Source of the DNA: an uncultured Saprospiraceae bacterium
GTDB taxonomy: Bacteria > Bacteroidota > Bacteroidia > Chitinophagales > Saprospiraceae
NCBI GenBank assembly: GCA_938015805.1
Contig: CALLXF010000026.1
Location: 23,568-87,567, forward strand
Length of the DNA stretch: 64,000 nt
Direction: 5' to 3'
The number at the start of each line of letters is the position of its first letter. Position 1 is the stretch's first letter. The notes below the pieces were generated by a model that had not been told where the DNA came from, did no database searches, and was given only the letters and a program-made list of their open reading frames with translations. The position numbers and the translations under genes were made by a program. Positions 36,944 through 45,867 of this stretch are shown here, piece by piece.

Positions 36944-39760
36944 ATGCCACGAGATACATCAATAAAGTCCGTCCTTATCATAGGAAGCGGCCCTATTATC
37001 ATAGGACAAGCTTGCGAATTTGACTACTCAGGATCCCAAGCCTCCCGATCGTTAAGAGAGGAAGGTATAGAGGTTAGCCTGATTAATAGCAATCCAGCAA
37101 CTATAATGACCGATCCTGTTACGGCAGATCATATCTATCTAAAACCTCTAACCCCTCAAAGTATCGAGGAGATATTGCAGGAAAGACAGATCGATGCTGT
37201 CTTACCTACGATGGGTGGGCAGACTGCTTTAAATCTAGCAATAGAAACTGGAAAACTAGGCATCTGGGATAAATATAACTGTAGACTAATCGGAGTAGAT
37301 TTAGAAGCAATAGAACTCGCAGAAAATAGAGAGGCATTTAGAGAACATGTAGTAAAACTAGGTCAGTCAGTGGCTCCTTCTTTTATAGCTAATAGTTTTT
37401 TAGAAGGTAAAGATGCTGCTCAGAAACTGGGATTCCCGCTGGTAATCCGTCCATCTTATACACTTGGCGGTTACGGAGGTGGTTTTGTAATGAACGATGA
37501 AGAATTTGACGAGGCATTAAAAAGAGGTTTAGATGCCTCTCCTACACATGAGGTTCTCGTGGAGGAAGCAGTGCTGGGATGGAAAGAATATGAGCTGGAA
37601 TTACTCCGTGATGCTAATGATAATGTTACGATTATCTGTACTGTGGAAAATATGGATCCTATGGGGATCCATACAGGAGATAGTATAACTGTCGCTCCAG
37701 CAATGACATTATCCGATACGGCTTATCAGAAAATGCGGAATGATGCGATACAGCTGATGAGATCGATGGGTAATTTTGCAGGAGGATGTAATGTGCAGTT
37801 TGCCGTGGATCCTAAAACAGAAAAACTAATATGTATAGAAATAAATCCTAGAGTATCTAGGTCCTCAGCATTAGCGAGTAAAGCTACAGGTTACCCCATC
37901 GCAAAAATAGCAGCCAAATTGGCAATCGGCTACCACCTGGACGAACTGAAAAATCAAATTACAGGTAATACTTCTGCTTATTTTGAGCCGACATTAGATT
38001 ACGTTATAGTAAAAATGCCGCGATGGAATTTTGAGAAATTCTACGGAGCAGAACATACACTGGGACTACAGATGAAGTCTGTAGGTGAGGTAATGGCAAT
38101 CGGTCGTAATTTCTTAGAGGCTTTACAAAAAGCATGTCAAAGTCAAGAGAATAATAGAAGTGGACTGGGTGCGGATAAAAAAGAATGGATAAAATCTGAC
38201 GACATCATTAAACGATTAGAAACACCTAGTGATGATCGTATTTATAGAATTAAAGATGCCCTGAGACTAGGTGTCCCATTAAATACCATCCACAGACTAA
38301 CGCTCATAGACAAGTGGTATTTAAAACAGATAAAAAGATTAGTCACCTACGAAAATGAGTTACTCCGATACAATGTAGCGGAAGATATTCCTCATGACTT
38401 TTTTAGAGAATTAAAAGAGGTAGGTTACTCTGATGCTCAGATCGCCTGGACATTGCGGATTTCTGAAGAGGAAGTAACGAACCAAAGAAAGAAAATCGGT
38501 ATACACCGAACTTATAAAATGGTGGATACCTGTGCTGCGGAATTCCAAGCACAGACTCCTTATTTCTACTCTACTTTTGATCAGGAAAACGAAAGTATCC
38601 CTTCAGACAAGAAAAAAATAATCGTACTCGGATCAGGTCCTAATCGAATCGGCCAGGGAATCGAATTTGATTACTGCTGTGTCCATGGATTATTAGCGAT
38701 AAAAGAAGCTGGTTATGAAGCAATTATGATCAACTGTAATCCTGAGACTGTGTCTACGGATTTTGACATGGCAGATAAGTTATACTTTGAGCCTGTGTTC
38801 TGGGAACATATCGAGGAGATAATAGAATTAGAAAAACCAGAAGGAGTAATCGTACAGCTCGGCGGACAGACTGCTCTCAAGCTTGCAGAGAAGTTTCATG
38901 ATAGAGGCATAAAAATTATTGGTTCGAGTTTCGATGCCATGGATCTGGCAGAAGATAGAGGTCGTTTTTCTAATATGCTTAAAGATCTAAGTATTCCGTA
39001 TCCTAAATTTGGGACTGCTGATAATGCAGACGAAGCATTAGCTGTAGCAGATGAAGTATCTTACCCTGTACTAGTAAGACCATCCTACGTTCTAGGTGGA
39101 CAGCGAATGCGTATCGTTATAAATGATGCAGAATTAGAGAGACATGTACTTTCTATTTTTAAGCATATGCCAGGTAATAAGGTACTGATCGATCAGTTCT
39201 TAGAACGAGCAAAAGAAGCAGAGATAGATGCAATCTGTGATGGAGAAGATGTACATATCATGGGCATCATGGAACATATAGAACCAGCTGGTATACATTC
39301 TGGTGATAGCTCTGCTATGTTACCTACTTACAGCCTTTCTGATCAAGCTATCGAGAAGATGAAAGAGTATACTCGTAAACTAGCATTTGCTCTAAAAATT
39401 AAAGGACTGATCAACATACAGTTTGCTATAAAAGATGATAACGTATATGTAATAGAAGCTAATCCTAGAGCTTCTAGAACGACTCCTTTTATCGCAAAAG
39501 CGTATCAAGTTCCTTATCTAAATGTTGCGACTCACGTCATGATGGGAACTAAAAAATTATCTGATTTTACGATCGATAAAAAGCTAGAAGGATTTGCTAT
39601 TAAGGTACCTGAATTTTCTTTTAATAAATTCCCTAATGTCGATAAGCAACTGGGACCAGAAATGAAATCTACAGGAGAATCTATACGCTTTATTAAAGAT
39701 TTATCAGATCCGTTTTTTAGAGAACTAGATAGAAATAGATCCGTTTACCTGACGAGATAG
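36944..39760 (+). CDS. carB: Carbamoyl-phosphate synthase large subunit, lacking the C-terminal allosteric domain
   Basis: A 938-aa enzyme making carbamoyl phosphate from bicarbonate, ammonia (from CarA glutaminase) and 2 ATP, for pyrimidines and arginine. Two ATP-grasp halves are present: the carboxyphosphate half (about 1-400; LIIGSGPIIIGQACEFDYSGSQ, YTLGGYGGGFV), the oligomerisation domain (about 400-550) and the carbamoyl-phosphate half (about 550-930; VLGSGPNRIGQGIEFDYCC, YVLGGQRMRIV). The E. coli protein (1073 aa) continues with an MGS-like regulatory domain of about 135 residues; here the protein stops right after LGPEMKSTGE and a short tail, and no remnant follows the stop. Short CarB proteins are recalled from other Bacteroidota. 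carA is not adjacent. Confidence 0.96.
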   Translation: MPRDTSIKSVLIIGSGPIIIGQACEFDYSGSQASRSLREEGIEVSLINSNPATIMTDPVTADHIYLKPLTPQSIEEILQERQIDAVLPTMGGQTALNLAIETGKLGIWDKYNCRLIGVDLEAIELAENREAFREHVVKLGQSVAPSFIANSFLEGKDAAQKLGFPLVIRPSYTLGGYGGGFVMNDEEFDEALKRGLDASPTHEVLVEEAVLGWKEYELELLRDANDNVTIICTVENMDPMGIHTGDSITVAPAMTLSDTAYQKMRNDAIQLMRSMGNFAGGCNVQFAVDPKTEKLICIEINPRVSRSSALASKATGYPIAKIAAKLAIGYHLDELKNQITGNTSAYFEPTLDYVIVKMPRWNFEKFYGAEHTLGLQMKSVGEVMAIGRNFLEALQKACQSQENNRSGLGADKKEWIKSDDIIKRLETPSDDRIYRIKDALRLGVPLNTIHRLTLIDKWYLKQIKRLVTYENELLRYNVAEDIPHDFFRELKEVGYSDAQIAWTLRISEEEVTNQRKKIGIHRTYKMVDTCAAEFQAQTPYFYSTFDQENESIPSDKKKIIVLGSGPNRIGQGIEFDYCCVHGLLAIKEAGYEAIMINCNPETVSTDFDMADKLYFEPVFWEHIEEIIELEKPEGVIVQLGGQTALKLAEKFHDRGIKIIGSSFDAMDLAEDRGRFSNMLKDLSIPYPKFGTADNADEALAVADEVSYPVLVRPSYVLGGQRMRIVINDAELERHVLSIFKHMPGNKVLIDQFLERAKEAEIDAICDGEDVHIMGIMEHIEPAGIHSGDSSAMLPTYSLSDQAIEKMKEYTRKLAFALKIKGLINIQFAIKDDNVYVIEANPRASRTTPFIAKAYQVPYLNVATHVMMGTKKLSDFTIDKKLEGFAIKVPEFSFNKFPNVDKQLGPEMKSTGESIRFIKDLSDPFFRELDRNRSVYLTR

Positions 39761-39767
39761 AAGTATA

Positions 39768-39783
39768 GTTACAAGGCTGTAAC
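39768..39783. terminator. Small hairpin between convergent genes
   Basis: GTTACAAGGCTGTAAC, 6-bp arms around AGGC, in the 25-bp gap between carB and the convergent membrane protein gene. Possible weak bidirectional terminator; no clear T-tract on either side. Confidence 0.35.
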
Positions 39784-39785
39784 GA

Positions 39786-41246
39786 TTAAAATTGCAAACT
39801 ATAGATATAGTAGTTTTCTCGCTTGTAATTAGGATCAGAAAATACTTTCCATTCTCTCATTTTAGGGAAGCGTCTTTTATCTATAGGTTCTGGGCTAACG
39901 TATATTATTCCGGACACTTTTTTAAATTTTGCAAACAAGGCCAGCTCCTCTTCAGTGGTTAAGTATATTTTTTCTAACCACTTAAAATAAGTAAAGGGTT
40001 CTCCAGATGGTAATTCATAAAAGGCTCTATCTGCGTACCCGATCACCGGAGTAGATTCAAATTTATTAGCTGTAATTATAGGAACATTTTGAGGGACATT
40101 TTCTTTTAAAAAAAGTCCTGCCTTCTGTGCATTTGTAAAAGGCTGCGTAAAGTCTGTATAAAAGGATTTTACAGAATGTATCGTATGGAAAACTGTAAAA
40201 ACTAAAATAGGCAAGAGAAAAAATCTATGCCTTTTTAGATTTTTAAAATTAGCTAATTCCATGAGACAGATAAAAAACATAAACAACATCCCCCACTGTC
40301 TAATACCGCCATTATAAACATTTACAGCAAAAAGATAAAACACGAAGAAAGTAATTCCTAAGGTGAATAATAAATTTTTACGTTTCCAAAAAATACTGAG
40401 CATACTGAGTATCACTAAAACAGATAAGATGAAACCTAATCCACTCCACCCATTTGCACTGGTATCCGGAATACTCCCGATCAGAAAATTATTTGCCCAT
40501 AGACCTTGAAAGGCATCCAGCATCGTATCCTTCTCAAAAAAAGTAGAGACATAGGCACGAGAAAAATCATCTCGATTACCTCGAGGAAAAACAGTGAGTA
40601 TAAAAATGGTTACACCTATAAATAAACCCGTAAGATGCAGTATATGTTTTTTTAGGGTCGAGCCCAATGTATGATTACCCTTATAAGTATCGACTAATAG
40701 ATAAAACATAAATCCGCCAGCGAGTATCACACCATAGACTTCAGTCTGACATAATAGAAAAAGTAAGAGAGGTAAAATCCATTTTTTGGTCAAAATCGGA
40801 CCAGTCTGATTATTGATTATATACGTGATCCAATAGCTCAATAAAATAACTAAAATATATCCACGATTTACGACACTATACTCAAAAGACATAAAATAGC
40901 TCAAAGCAAAAGATAATTTTAAGATCCAATGCATTTTAAATTTTAAAAAGAAAACATAACCTACTGCTAAGACTAAAACATAGTGCCCGATCTGAATCAA
41001 CCATTCTGGATTAGAGGCAAACAAAAACTCAAATACAGATATAGATTTTAGGTAGAGATACCACAATGAAGGGTGACCTTCATAATTTAAAAAAGATAGC
41101 ATCTCTAGTAAGGACTGATCACTCACTACAAACCAAGCTTGCCATTCATCTTTCCATAATTCATGAAATAGAAATTTAGACACTCCGATAAGGATAGCAA
41201 AAGCGACTAAAAGTAAGTTTGATATTTTTTTTTGATCCTTAAACAT
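39786..41246 (-). CDS. GT-C-like multi-pass membrane protein (putative glycosyltransferase)
   Basis: A 486-aa protein with about ten hydrophobic helices and a C-terminal soluble tail. The first outer loop has the acidic pattern LWKDEWQAWFVV followed by NYEGHPSLWYLYL, like the DE and HP motifs of GT-C/PMT-type (GT39/ArnT-like) lipid-linked sugar transferases. The ATG at 41246 is preferred because GGAGG stands 6 nt upstream; a start seven codons earlier is possible. Likely transfers a sugar from a lipid carrier on the periplasmic side, acceptor unknown. Convergent with carB and divergent from the GHMP kinase gene. Confidence 0.65.
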   Translation of the reverse strand: MFKDQKKISNLLLVAFAILIGVSKFLFHELWKDEWQAWFVVSDQSLLEMLSFLNYEGHPSLWYLYLKSISVFEFLFASNPEWLIQIGHYVLVLAVGYVFFLKFKMHWILKLSFALSYFMSFEYSVVNRGYILVILLSYWITYIINNQTGPILTKKWILPLLLFLLCQTEVYGVILAGGFMFYLLVDTYKGNHTLGSTLKKHILHLTGLFIGVTIFILTVFPRGNRDDFSRAYVSTFFEKDTMLDAFQGLWANNFLIGSIPDTSANGWSGLGFILSVLVILSMLSIFWKRKNLLFTLGITFFVFYLFAVNVYNGGIRQWGMLFMFFICLMELANFKNLKRHRFFLLPILVFTVFHTIHSVKSFYTDFTQPFTNAQKAGLFLKENVPQNVPIITANKFESTPVIGYADRAFYELPSGEPFTYFKWLEKIYLTTEEELALFAKFKKVSGIIYVSPEPIDKRRFPKMREWKVFSDPNYKRENYYIYSLQF

Positions 41247-41426
41247 ATAGTCCTCCAATTTATACATTATCCTTATCCTACAAAAATCTTTATATCCTAT
41301 TACTTGAAAATCATCTTTATCTCGCTACAAAGAAGCTTAAATAATATTGACATTAGTATAGAACTTTAACATATATATACTTTGCTATTTATATCTTCGT
41401 AAGCTGATCAGAATAAAAGAGAAAAA

Positions 41427-42338
41427 TTGAATTACAAGGCAAACGGAAAACTTCTGCTTACTGGGGAATATGCAGTGTTAGATGGTGCTAAAGCACTAGC
41501 CTTGCCTACTAAGCTAGGTCAGACTATGGCCATTAAAAAAACCCGCGGTTCTGATCTCGTTTGGGAATCATTAGATTATGAGGGAAATAGCTGGTTTAAA
41601 TCCACAATATCTCTAATGGATTTCTCCCCGATTGTCACCACTGATGAAGCTGTCTCTGAGCGTTTGAGAAAATTACTTAAAAATGCAGTTAGATTAAATT
41701 CTGAATTTCTTTCTAAATGGAACGGATTTAAAGTAGAGACTCAGCTCGGTTTTCCTAGAGACTGGGGCCTGGGATCCAGTTCTACGCTCACTTATCTTAT
41801 TGCCGAATGGGCAGATGTGCATCCACTAATGCTGGCCATGAAAAGCAGTAACGGATCAGGATATGATGTTGCTTGTGCAGGAGCTGATGGCCCGATCGTA
41901 TTCCAAAGCGATGACCAGGCTATCAATTATACGCCGATAGATTTTAAACCCGCTTTTCATGATAAACTATATTTTATTCATTTAGGCTTAAAACAGAGTA
42001 CAGACGATCAGATAAAGTACTATCTAAAACAAGTAAAAAAGAAAAAAGAGTTATCTCTAAAAATTTCTGAAATAACCGAAAATATAATGGAGACGACTTC
42101 TTTCGATAGCTTTGAAAAGTTACTTTGCCAGCACGAGGATACGATCTCAGAAGCACTAAACCTACCCAAAGCGTCTACAGAAAAATTTTCTGACTACTGG
42201 GGATGTGTAAAATCACTCGGAGCATGGGGAGGAGATTTTATATTAGCAACTTCCTCAAAATCTAAAGAAGAAACAGAAGAATATTTTGAATCTAAAGGAC
42301 TAAAAACAGTCATTGCCTATGAGGATATGATTATCTGA
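41427..42338 (+). CDS. GHMP kinase family protein
   Basis: A 303-aa small-molecule kinase with GHMP motif 1 (KANGKLLLTGEYAVLDGAKALALPT), the phosphate-binding motif 2 (GLGSSSTL) and a GSGYDVACAGADGPIVFQ segment. The pattern is closest to mevalonate or phosphomevalonate kinases of Bacteroidota, but the substrate is not certain. The start is TTG (41427), as the N-terminal motif begins two codons later and no ATG is in frame nearby. An isoprenoid role would fit, but no other mevalonate gene is in the window. Confidence 0.85.
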   Translation: MNYKANGKLLLTGEYAVLDGAKALALPTKLGQTMAIKKTRGSDLVWESLDYEGNSWFKSTISLMDFSPIVTTDEAVSERLRKLLKNAVRLNSEFLSKWNGFKVETQLGFPRDWGLGSSSTLTYLIAEWADVHPLMLAMKSSNGSGYDVACAGADGPIVFQSDDQAINYTPIDFKPAFHDKLYFIHLGLKQSTDDQIKYYLKQVKKKKELSLKISEITENIMETTSFDSFEKLLCQHEDTISEALNLPKASTEKFSDYWGCVKSLGAWGGDFILATSSKSKEETEEYFESKGLKTVIAYEDMII

Positions 42339-42604
42339 TTATTATTTACTGATTATCCCTTCTCGTTCAAATAACCAATCTCTCCATCGTTTTTTATCGT
42401 GCTGGAATACTACCAGTTAGACATTAAAATTTGATGTAAATCATTTGGTTCTTGAAATTTATTCTAATTCTATAAAGCTCCCAAAATGGTAAATTTACTT
42501 TTTGTAAAGAGGATCACATGAAAATAAAAGGCACTATGTCGATTTGAGTGGGTAAAAAATATCTATTCCATTCTGATTGTCATTTAAGTTCATATTCAAA
42601 TGCC

Positions 42605-42850
42605 TCTTTTTCTTTTGCCTGGAAGCAAAAGAAACAAAAATTCAAGACTGTTTTGATTTCTTAACGCTCCTAAATCCTTAAAATCCTAAACAAAATAAAC
42701 TCGCAATAACAGCTGATTTTCACATTATTAATTATACTATCCCATTGGCATATCTTATTCTCACCATTCTTAGTTTTGCTCAAACACTATTTTGCTTTTA
42801 ACGGATTTTAAAAATTTATCCACTAAAATCAAAAAGGTCAATCCTTGCAT
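42605..42850. repeat. REP/MITE-like intergenic palindromic element
   Basis: It opens with a tight inverted repeat TTTCTTTTGC (42609-42618) / GCAAAAGAAA (42625-42634). Inside, about 42671-42706 (AAATCCTTAAAATCC, then CAAAATAAACTCGC) is an imperfect inverted copy of about 42778-42819 (GCTCAAAC, CTATTTTGC, ACGGATTTTAAAAATTT), so most of the element can fold into one long hairpin. It has no coding capacity. Elements beginning with a similar hairpin and CAAAAATTCAAGACTG are recalled from intergenic regions of other Bacteroidota. Confidence 0.55.
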
Positions 42851-43137
42851 AACTTAGGATTATACCTAGTATTTAATCACTCACCCATTCTGATTAACAC
42901 AGAGCCGAGAAGTTTTATAATTCGCCGAAAGGTAAACTAAAATATTAGCAGCATTATTTTCTTCTTAAAAAACTTGTTCTAATTATACTTAACATCAAGG
43001 ATTTATCAGATAAAAGGAACATTTGTACACTTTTATCTATTGTGAATTGTAGTGAATTTTAAGTGGCCCATAGTCTGTTATGACGATCGAAAACCGATTG
43101 TATAATTCTTGATAAAAGCACAATTAGAGTATAGCAC

Positions 43138-43165
43138 TTGTTTTTGATTAATTTGGTTATTTTTG
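43138..43165 (+). promoter_or_regulatory. queA: queA promoter
   Basis: TTG (43138-43140), 17 bp, then TATTTTTG (43158-43165): both elements of the Bacteroidota promoter. The expected transcription start near 43171 gives a leader of about 25 nt to the ATG at 43195. Confidence 0.65.
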
Positions 43166-43194
43166 CACACCATTTTTAAACTTAATGATAATAC

Positions 43195-44277
43195 ATGAGG
43201 ACTAAATTATCTCAATTTGAATACACTTTAAACGAGAAATTAATTGCAGGATTCCCAGCTAAGGAACGAGATGAGTCTAAGCTCATGGTCTTGCATAGAG
43301 ATACCGGAGAAATAGAGCATCGAGAGTTTAAAGATATTTTAGACTATTTCGATGATCAGGATACATTTATATTTAATAATACTAAAGTTTTTCCTGCTAG
43401 ACTTAATGGTAAGAAAGAAAAAACTGGAGCAAATATCGAGGTATTTCTTCTAAGAGAGCTTAATGCTGATATGAAGTTATGGGATGTATTAGTAGATCCT
43501 GCTAGAAAAATAAGAGTAGGTAATAAACTACATTTCTTTGATCCAGATGGTAATGAGTTGTTAGTCGCAGAGGTGGTGGATAATACTACCAGTAGAGGGA
43601 GAACGATACGGTTCTTTTTTACTGGTGACGAAGAGGAATTTAGAGATACGCTAAAGATTTTAGGAAAAACACCTATTCCTAAATATATACAGAATATTAG
43701 ACCTGCTAAAAAGCAGACAGATCCTTTAGATGAAGAAAGGTATCAGACGATTTATGCAAAAGAAATGGGTGCTGTCGCTGCTCCTACCGCTGGACTACAC
43801 TTTAGTAGAGAGTTGATGAAAAAAATGGAGATCAAAGGAATAAATCTTACAGAACTCACATTGCATATCGGTTTAGGAACTTTTAGAAGTATAGATGTAG
43901 AAGATTTATCTAAGCATAAAATGGATGCGGAGTACTTTAGAATAAATCAGGAGACCGCAGATATTGTTAATAAAACAAAAGATGCCAAGAAAAAAGTATG
44001 TGCTGTAGGTACGACGAGTATGAGATCGATAGAATCAGCAGTATCTGCTACGGGGCATTTAAAAGCTGCGGAAGGATGGACTAATTTATTTGTATATCCT
44101 CCATTTGATTTTAATATTGCAAATTGTATGATCACTAATTTCCACTTACCTAAATCGAGCTTAATGATTATGGTATCTGCTTTTGGTGGGACAGAGCTTA
44201 TCGCAAAAGCTTATGAGGAGGCGATGAAAAAGAAATATCGTTTCTTTAGTTATGGTGATGCGATGCTGATTTTATAA
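43195..44277 (+). CDS. queA: tRNA preQ1(34) S-adenosylmethionine ribosyltransferase-isomerase
   Basis: A 360-aa enzyme that transfers the ribosyl part of S-adenosylmethionine to preQ1 at the tRNA wobble position to form epoxyqueuosine. Family segments: [79 protein letters not shown] and [18 protein letters not shown]. Length is usual for QueA. Monocistronic with its own promoter; no other queuosine genes are nearby. Confidence 0.97.
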   Translation: MRTKLSQFEYTLNEKLIAGFPAKERDESKLMVLHRDTGEIEHREFKDILDYFDDQDTFIFNNTKVFPARLNGKKEKTGANIEVFLLRELNADMKLWDVLVDPARKIRVGNKLHFFDPDGNELLVAEVVDNTTSRGRTIRFFFTGDEEEFRDTLKILGKTPIPKYIQNIRPAKKQTDPLDEERYQTIYAKEMGAVAAPTAGLHFSRELMKKMEIKGINLTELTLHIGLGTFRSIDVEDLSKHKMDAEYFRINQETADIVNKTKDAKKKVCAVGTTSMRSIESAVSATGHLKAAEGWTNLFVYPPFDFNIANCMITNFHLPKSSLMIMVSAFGGTELIAKAYEEAMKKKYRFFSYGDAMLIL

Positions 44278-44451
44278 AATTTTAGATTTATTACTAAATA
44301 CTTAATATTTAGGGAATTATTATGGTCCTAAATGATGTAGTAATAGAGATATGAGAAATTAGACTTCAATGTTTTTAGGTAATAAGAATAATGATTCTAA
44401 TGATCAAAAATGTCAATGAATATTATAGTTTACTGTAATGTTAATTGAAGG

Positions 44452-44482
44452 TTTGCTCAATTGCGAAATTTTAATAGTTTTG
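44452..44482 (+). promoter_or_regulatory. Promoter of the DUF2795 gene
   Basis: TTTG (44452-44455), 19 bp, TAGTTTTG (44475-44482): an exact match to TTTG-N19-TAnnTTTG. The start site near 44488 leaves a leader of about 38 nt. Confidence 0.75.
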
Positions 44483-44525
44483 CAGGAAATTTAGCAATTG
44501 TTTGTTAAGAAAAAAGAATTAAAAA

Positions 44526-44747
44526 ATGTATTGGACATTAGAATTAGCACATCATTTAGAAGACGGGCCGTGGCCAGCAACTAGAGATGAGCTTATCGAT
44601 TACGCTATAAGATCAGGAGCTCCTCTTGAAGTTATGGAAAATCTACAACAGATAGAAGACGAAGGAGAGATTTACGAAAACATGGTAGATATCTGGCCAG
44701 ATTATCCTCGTAAGGATGATTTTCTATTTAACGAAGACGAGTATTAA
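44526..44747 (+). CDS. DUF2795 domain-containing small protein
   Basis: A 73-aa acidic protein, MYWTLELAHHLEDGPWPATRDELIDYAIRSGAP in outline, matching DUF2795. The pattern PWPATRDELIDYA and EVMENLQQIEDEGE is highly conserved across Bacteroidota, but the function is not known; the helical layout is compatible with nucleic-acid or protein binding. It has the best promoter match in the window and its own strong terminator, suggesting robust independent expression. Confidence 0.9.
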   Translation: MYWTLELAHHLEDGPWPATRDELIDYAIRSGAPLEVMENLQQIEDEGEIYENMVDIWPDYPRKDDFLFNEDEY

Positions 44748-44777
44748 ATTAACTCGAATAAAGTAAAAAACAATTTT

Positions 44778-44813
44778 AAAGCTTTGCCCCTCGAGTGCAA
44801 AGCTTTTTTTATT
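44778..44813 (+). terminator. Terminator of the DUF2795 gene
   Basis: AAAGCTTTGC (44778-44787) and GCAAAGCTTT (44797-44806), perfect 10-bp stem with a 9-nt loop, followed by T7. It excludes the GTG at 44795 as the cmk start. Confidence 0.9.
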
Positions 44814-44824
44814 TTGCAGCTCAT

Positions 44825-45511
44825 ATGTTTAATTTCTTCAAAAAAAATAAAATAGTAGTAGCCATCGATGGTTATTCTTCGTGTGGTAAATCTACCCTTG
44901 CCAAAGATCTAGCACATAAATTAAAATACGTTTATATAGATTCTGGAGCAATGTATAGAGCGGTGACACTTTATTTTATCTGGAATAAAATAGATATAAC
45001 GAATACAAGTCAGATAGAAGACGCCTTAAAAAAGATCGACATTAGCTTTAAAAGGCGTCGTGGACATAACTCTTGCTATCTTAATGGCGAGCTGGTAGAA
45101 AATGATATCCGCTCAGCAGAGGTCTCTGATCAAGTAAGCGAAGTGGCAGCCTTATCCATAGTCAGACGTAAATTAGTAACCCTCCAGCAAGCATATGGCG
45201 TATCTAAGGGACTGGTGATGGATGGAAGAGATATAGGAACTGTTGTTTTTCCGCTTGCCGAACTCAAAGTTTTTGTTACTGCTGATGTCGATGTCCGTGC
45301 TCATAGAAGATACTCCGAACTCAAAAATCGAGGGAATGAAATACCATTTGAGGATGTTAAGGCCAATTTAGAAAAAAGAGATCATATCGATTCTACCAGG
45401 TCAGACAGTCCCCTAAGACAAGCGGAAGATGCTGTTGTTTTAGATAATTCTAACCTCTCTCCCGCCGAACAGTTAGAAGCGGTTTATAAGCTAACTAAAA
45501 TGTATTTGTAA
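44825..45511 (+). CDS. cmk: (d)CMP kinase
   Basis: A 228-aa cytidylate kinase phosphorylating CMP and dCMP. P-loop GYSSCGKSTLAKDLA near residue 16, SGAMYRAVTLYF, VMDGRDIGTVVFPLAELKVFVTA and RDHIDSTRSDSPLRQAEDAVVLDNS are all family hallmarks. The ATG at 44825 (MFNFFKKNKIVVAIDG) is chosen because the longer frame would begin inside the upstream terminator hairpin. Full length for the short Cmk type. Confidence 0.96.
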   Translation: MFNFFKKNKIVVAIDGYSSCGKSTLAKDLAHKLKYVYIDSGAMYRAVTLYFIWNKIDITNTSQIEDALKKIDISFKRRRGHNSCYLNGELVENDIRSAEVSDQVSEVAALSIVRRKLVTLQQAYGVSKGLVMDGRDIGTVVFPLAELKVFVTADVDVRAHRRYSELKNRGNEIPFEDVKANLEKRDHIDSTRSDSPLRQAEDAVVLDNSNLSPAEQLEAVYKLTKMYL

Positions 45512-45575
45512 GCTTCCTGGCTTATTCAATTTTATTTATTAAAATAGAGTTTCTGCAATTAGTCATTTCTTTTTC

Positions 45576-45591
45576 ATTGGCTTAAGCCAAT
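45576..45591. repeat. Perfect palindrome ATTGGCTTAAGCCAAT
   Basis: A 16-bp uninterrupted palindrome 64 bp after cmk. It belongs to the TTGGC-N4-GCCAA set (also at 7569, 8547, 16772, 36551 and 57566) and resembles 3415-3430. Role unknown; it could be a protein site or a small repeat. Confidence 0.6.
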
Positions 45592-45796
45592 ATTTATCCA
45601 CATCAGTTGTGTATCGCATTAGGAATTTAGAATAACTTATAAATTAAAAGTGCTATCGTCTGTCTATGGAAAAATACTGGACGATCTACAAAGGAGAGCT
45701 CTTGTAACTAGCTCATAAATACTGTTTAAAATTCAAACGATCTCAGCAATAAGTTTACTTCAAAATGTATATACATGTTAGAGGTATAAAATAAAA

Positions 45797-45826
45797 ATGG
45801 AGCACTTCACAATTGAAATGCCCCAT
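45797..45826 (-). terminator. Terminator of the 2645-aa surface protein gene
   Basis: On the minus strand ATGGGGCATTTCA pairs with TGAAGTGCTCCAT over 13 bp with two G-U wobbles and the loop ATTG, then TTTTTATTTTAT. The same positions are A-C mismatches on the plus strand, so the fold favours leftward transcription. Confidence 0.75.
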
Positions 45827-45867
45827 TACAAAAAAGCTTTACGTCTTTATATATCTATGCTTCTACT

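Larger units (their letters stand above)
42339..43194. other. 856-bp gene-free stretch upstream of queA
   Basis: No ORF of useful size and no tRNA fold recognised. It contains the REP/MITE-like palindromic element (about 42605-42850) and, at its right end, the queA promoter. The remaining sequence is AT-rich with no other clear structure. Confidence 0.6.
45512..45867. other. Gene-free stretch after cmk
   Basis: About 355 bp without a supported gene. It holds the perfect palindrome ATTGGCTTAAGCCAAT (45576-45591) and the terminator of the leftward giant gene (45797-45826). Confidence 0.6.

Noticed and set aside
36892..37002. 37-codon N-terminal extension of the hydroxyacid dehydrogenase
   Set aside because: It would overlap the carB start and promoter; the ATG at 36891 matches family N-termini.
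39768..39783. GTTACAAGGCTGTAAC as a second Crp/Fnr operator
   Set aside because: Arms are in the opposite order to the 12302 site, and it lies between convergent gene ends where no promoter is expected.
39761..39785. Frameshifted remnant of the CarB allosteric domain
   Set aside because: Only 25 bp separate the stop from a convergent gene, with no room for 135 residues.
42360..42400. Possible tRNA T-arm (GTTCAAAT)
   Set aside because: No flanking T-stem, anticodon arm or acceptor stem could be found.
44795..44824. Earlier GTG start for cmk
   Set aside because: It lies inside a perfect terminator hairpin, and the downstream ATG gives the usual Cmk N-terminus.
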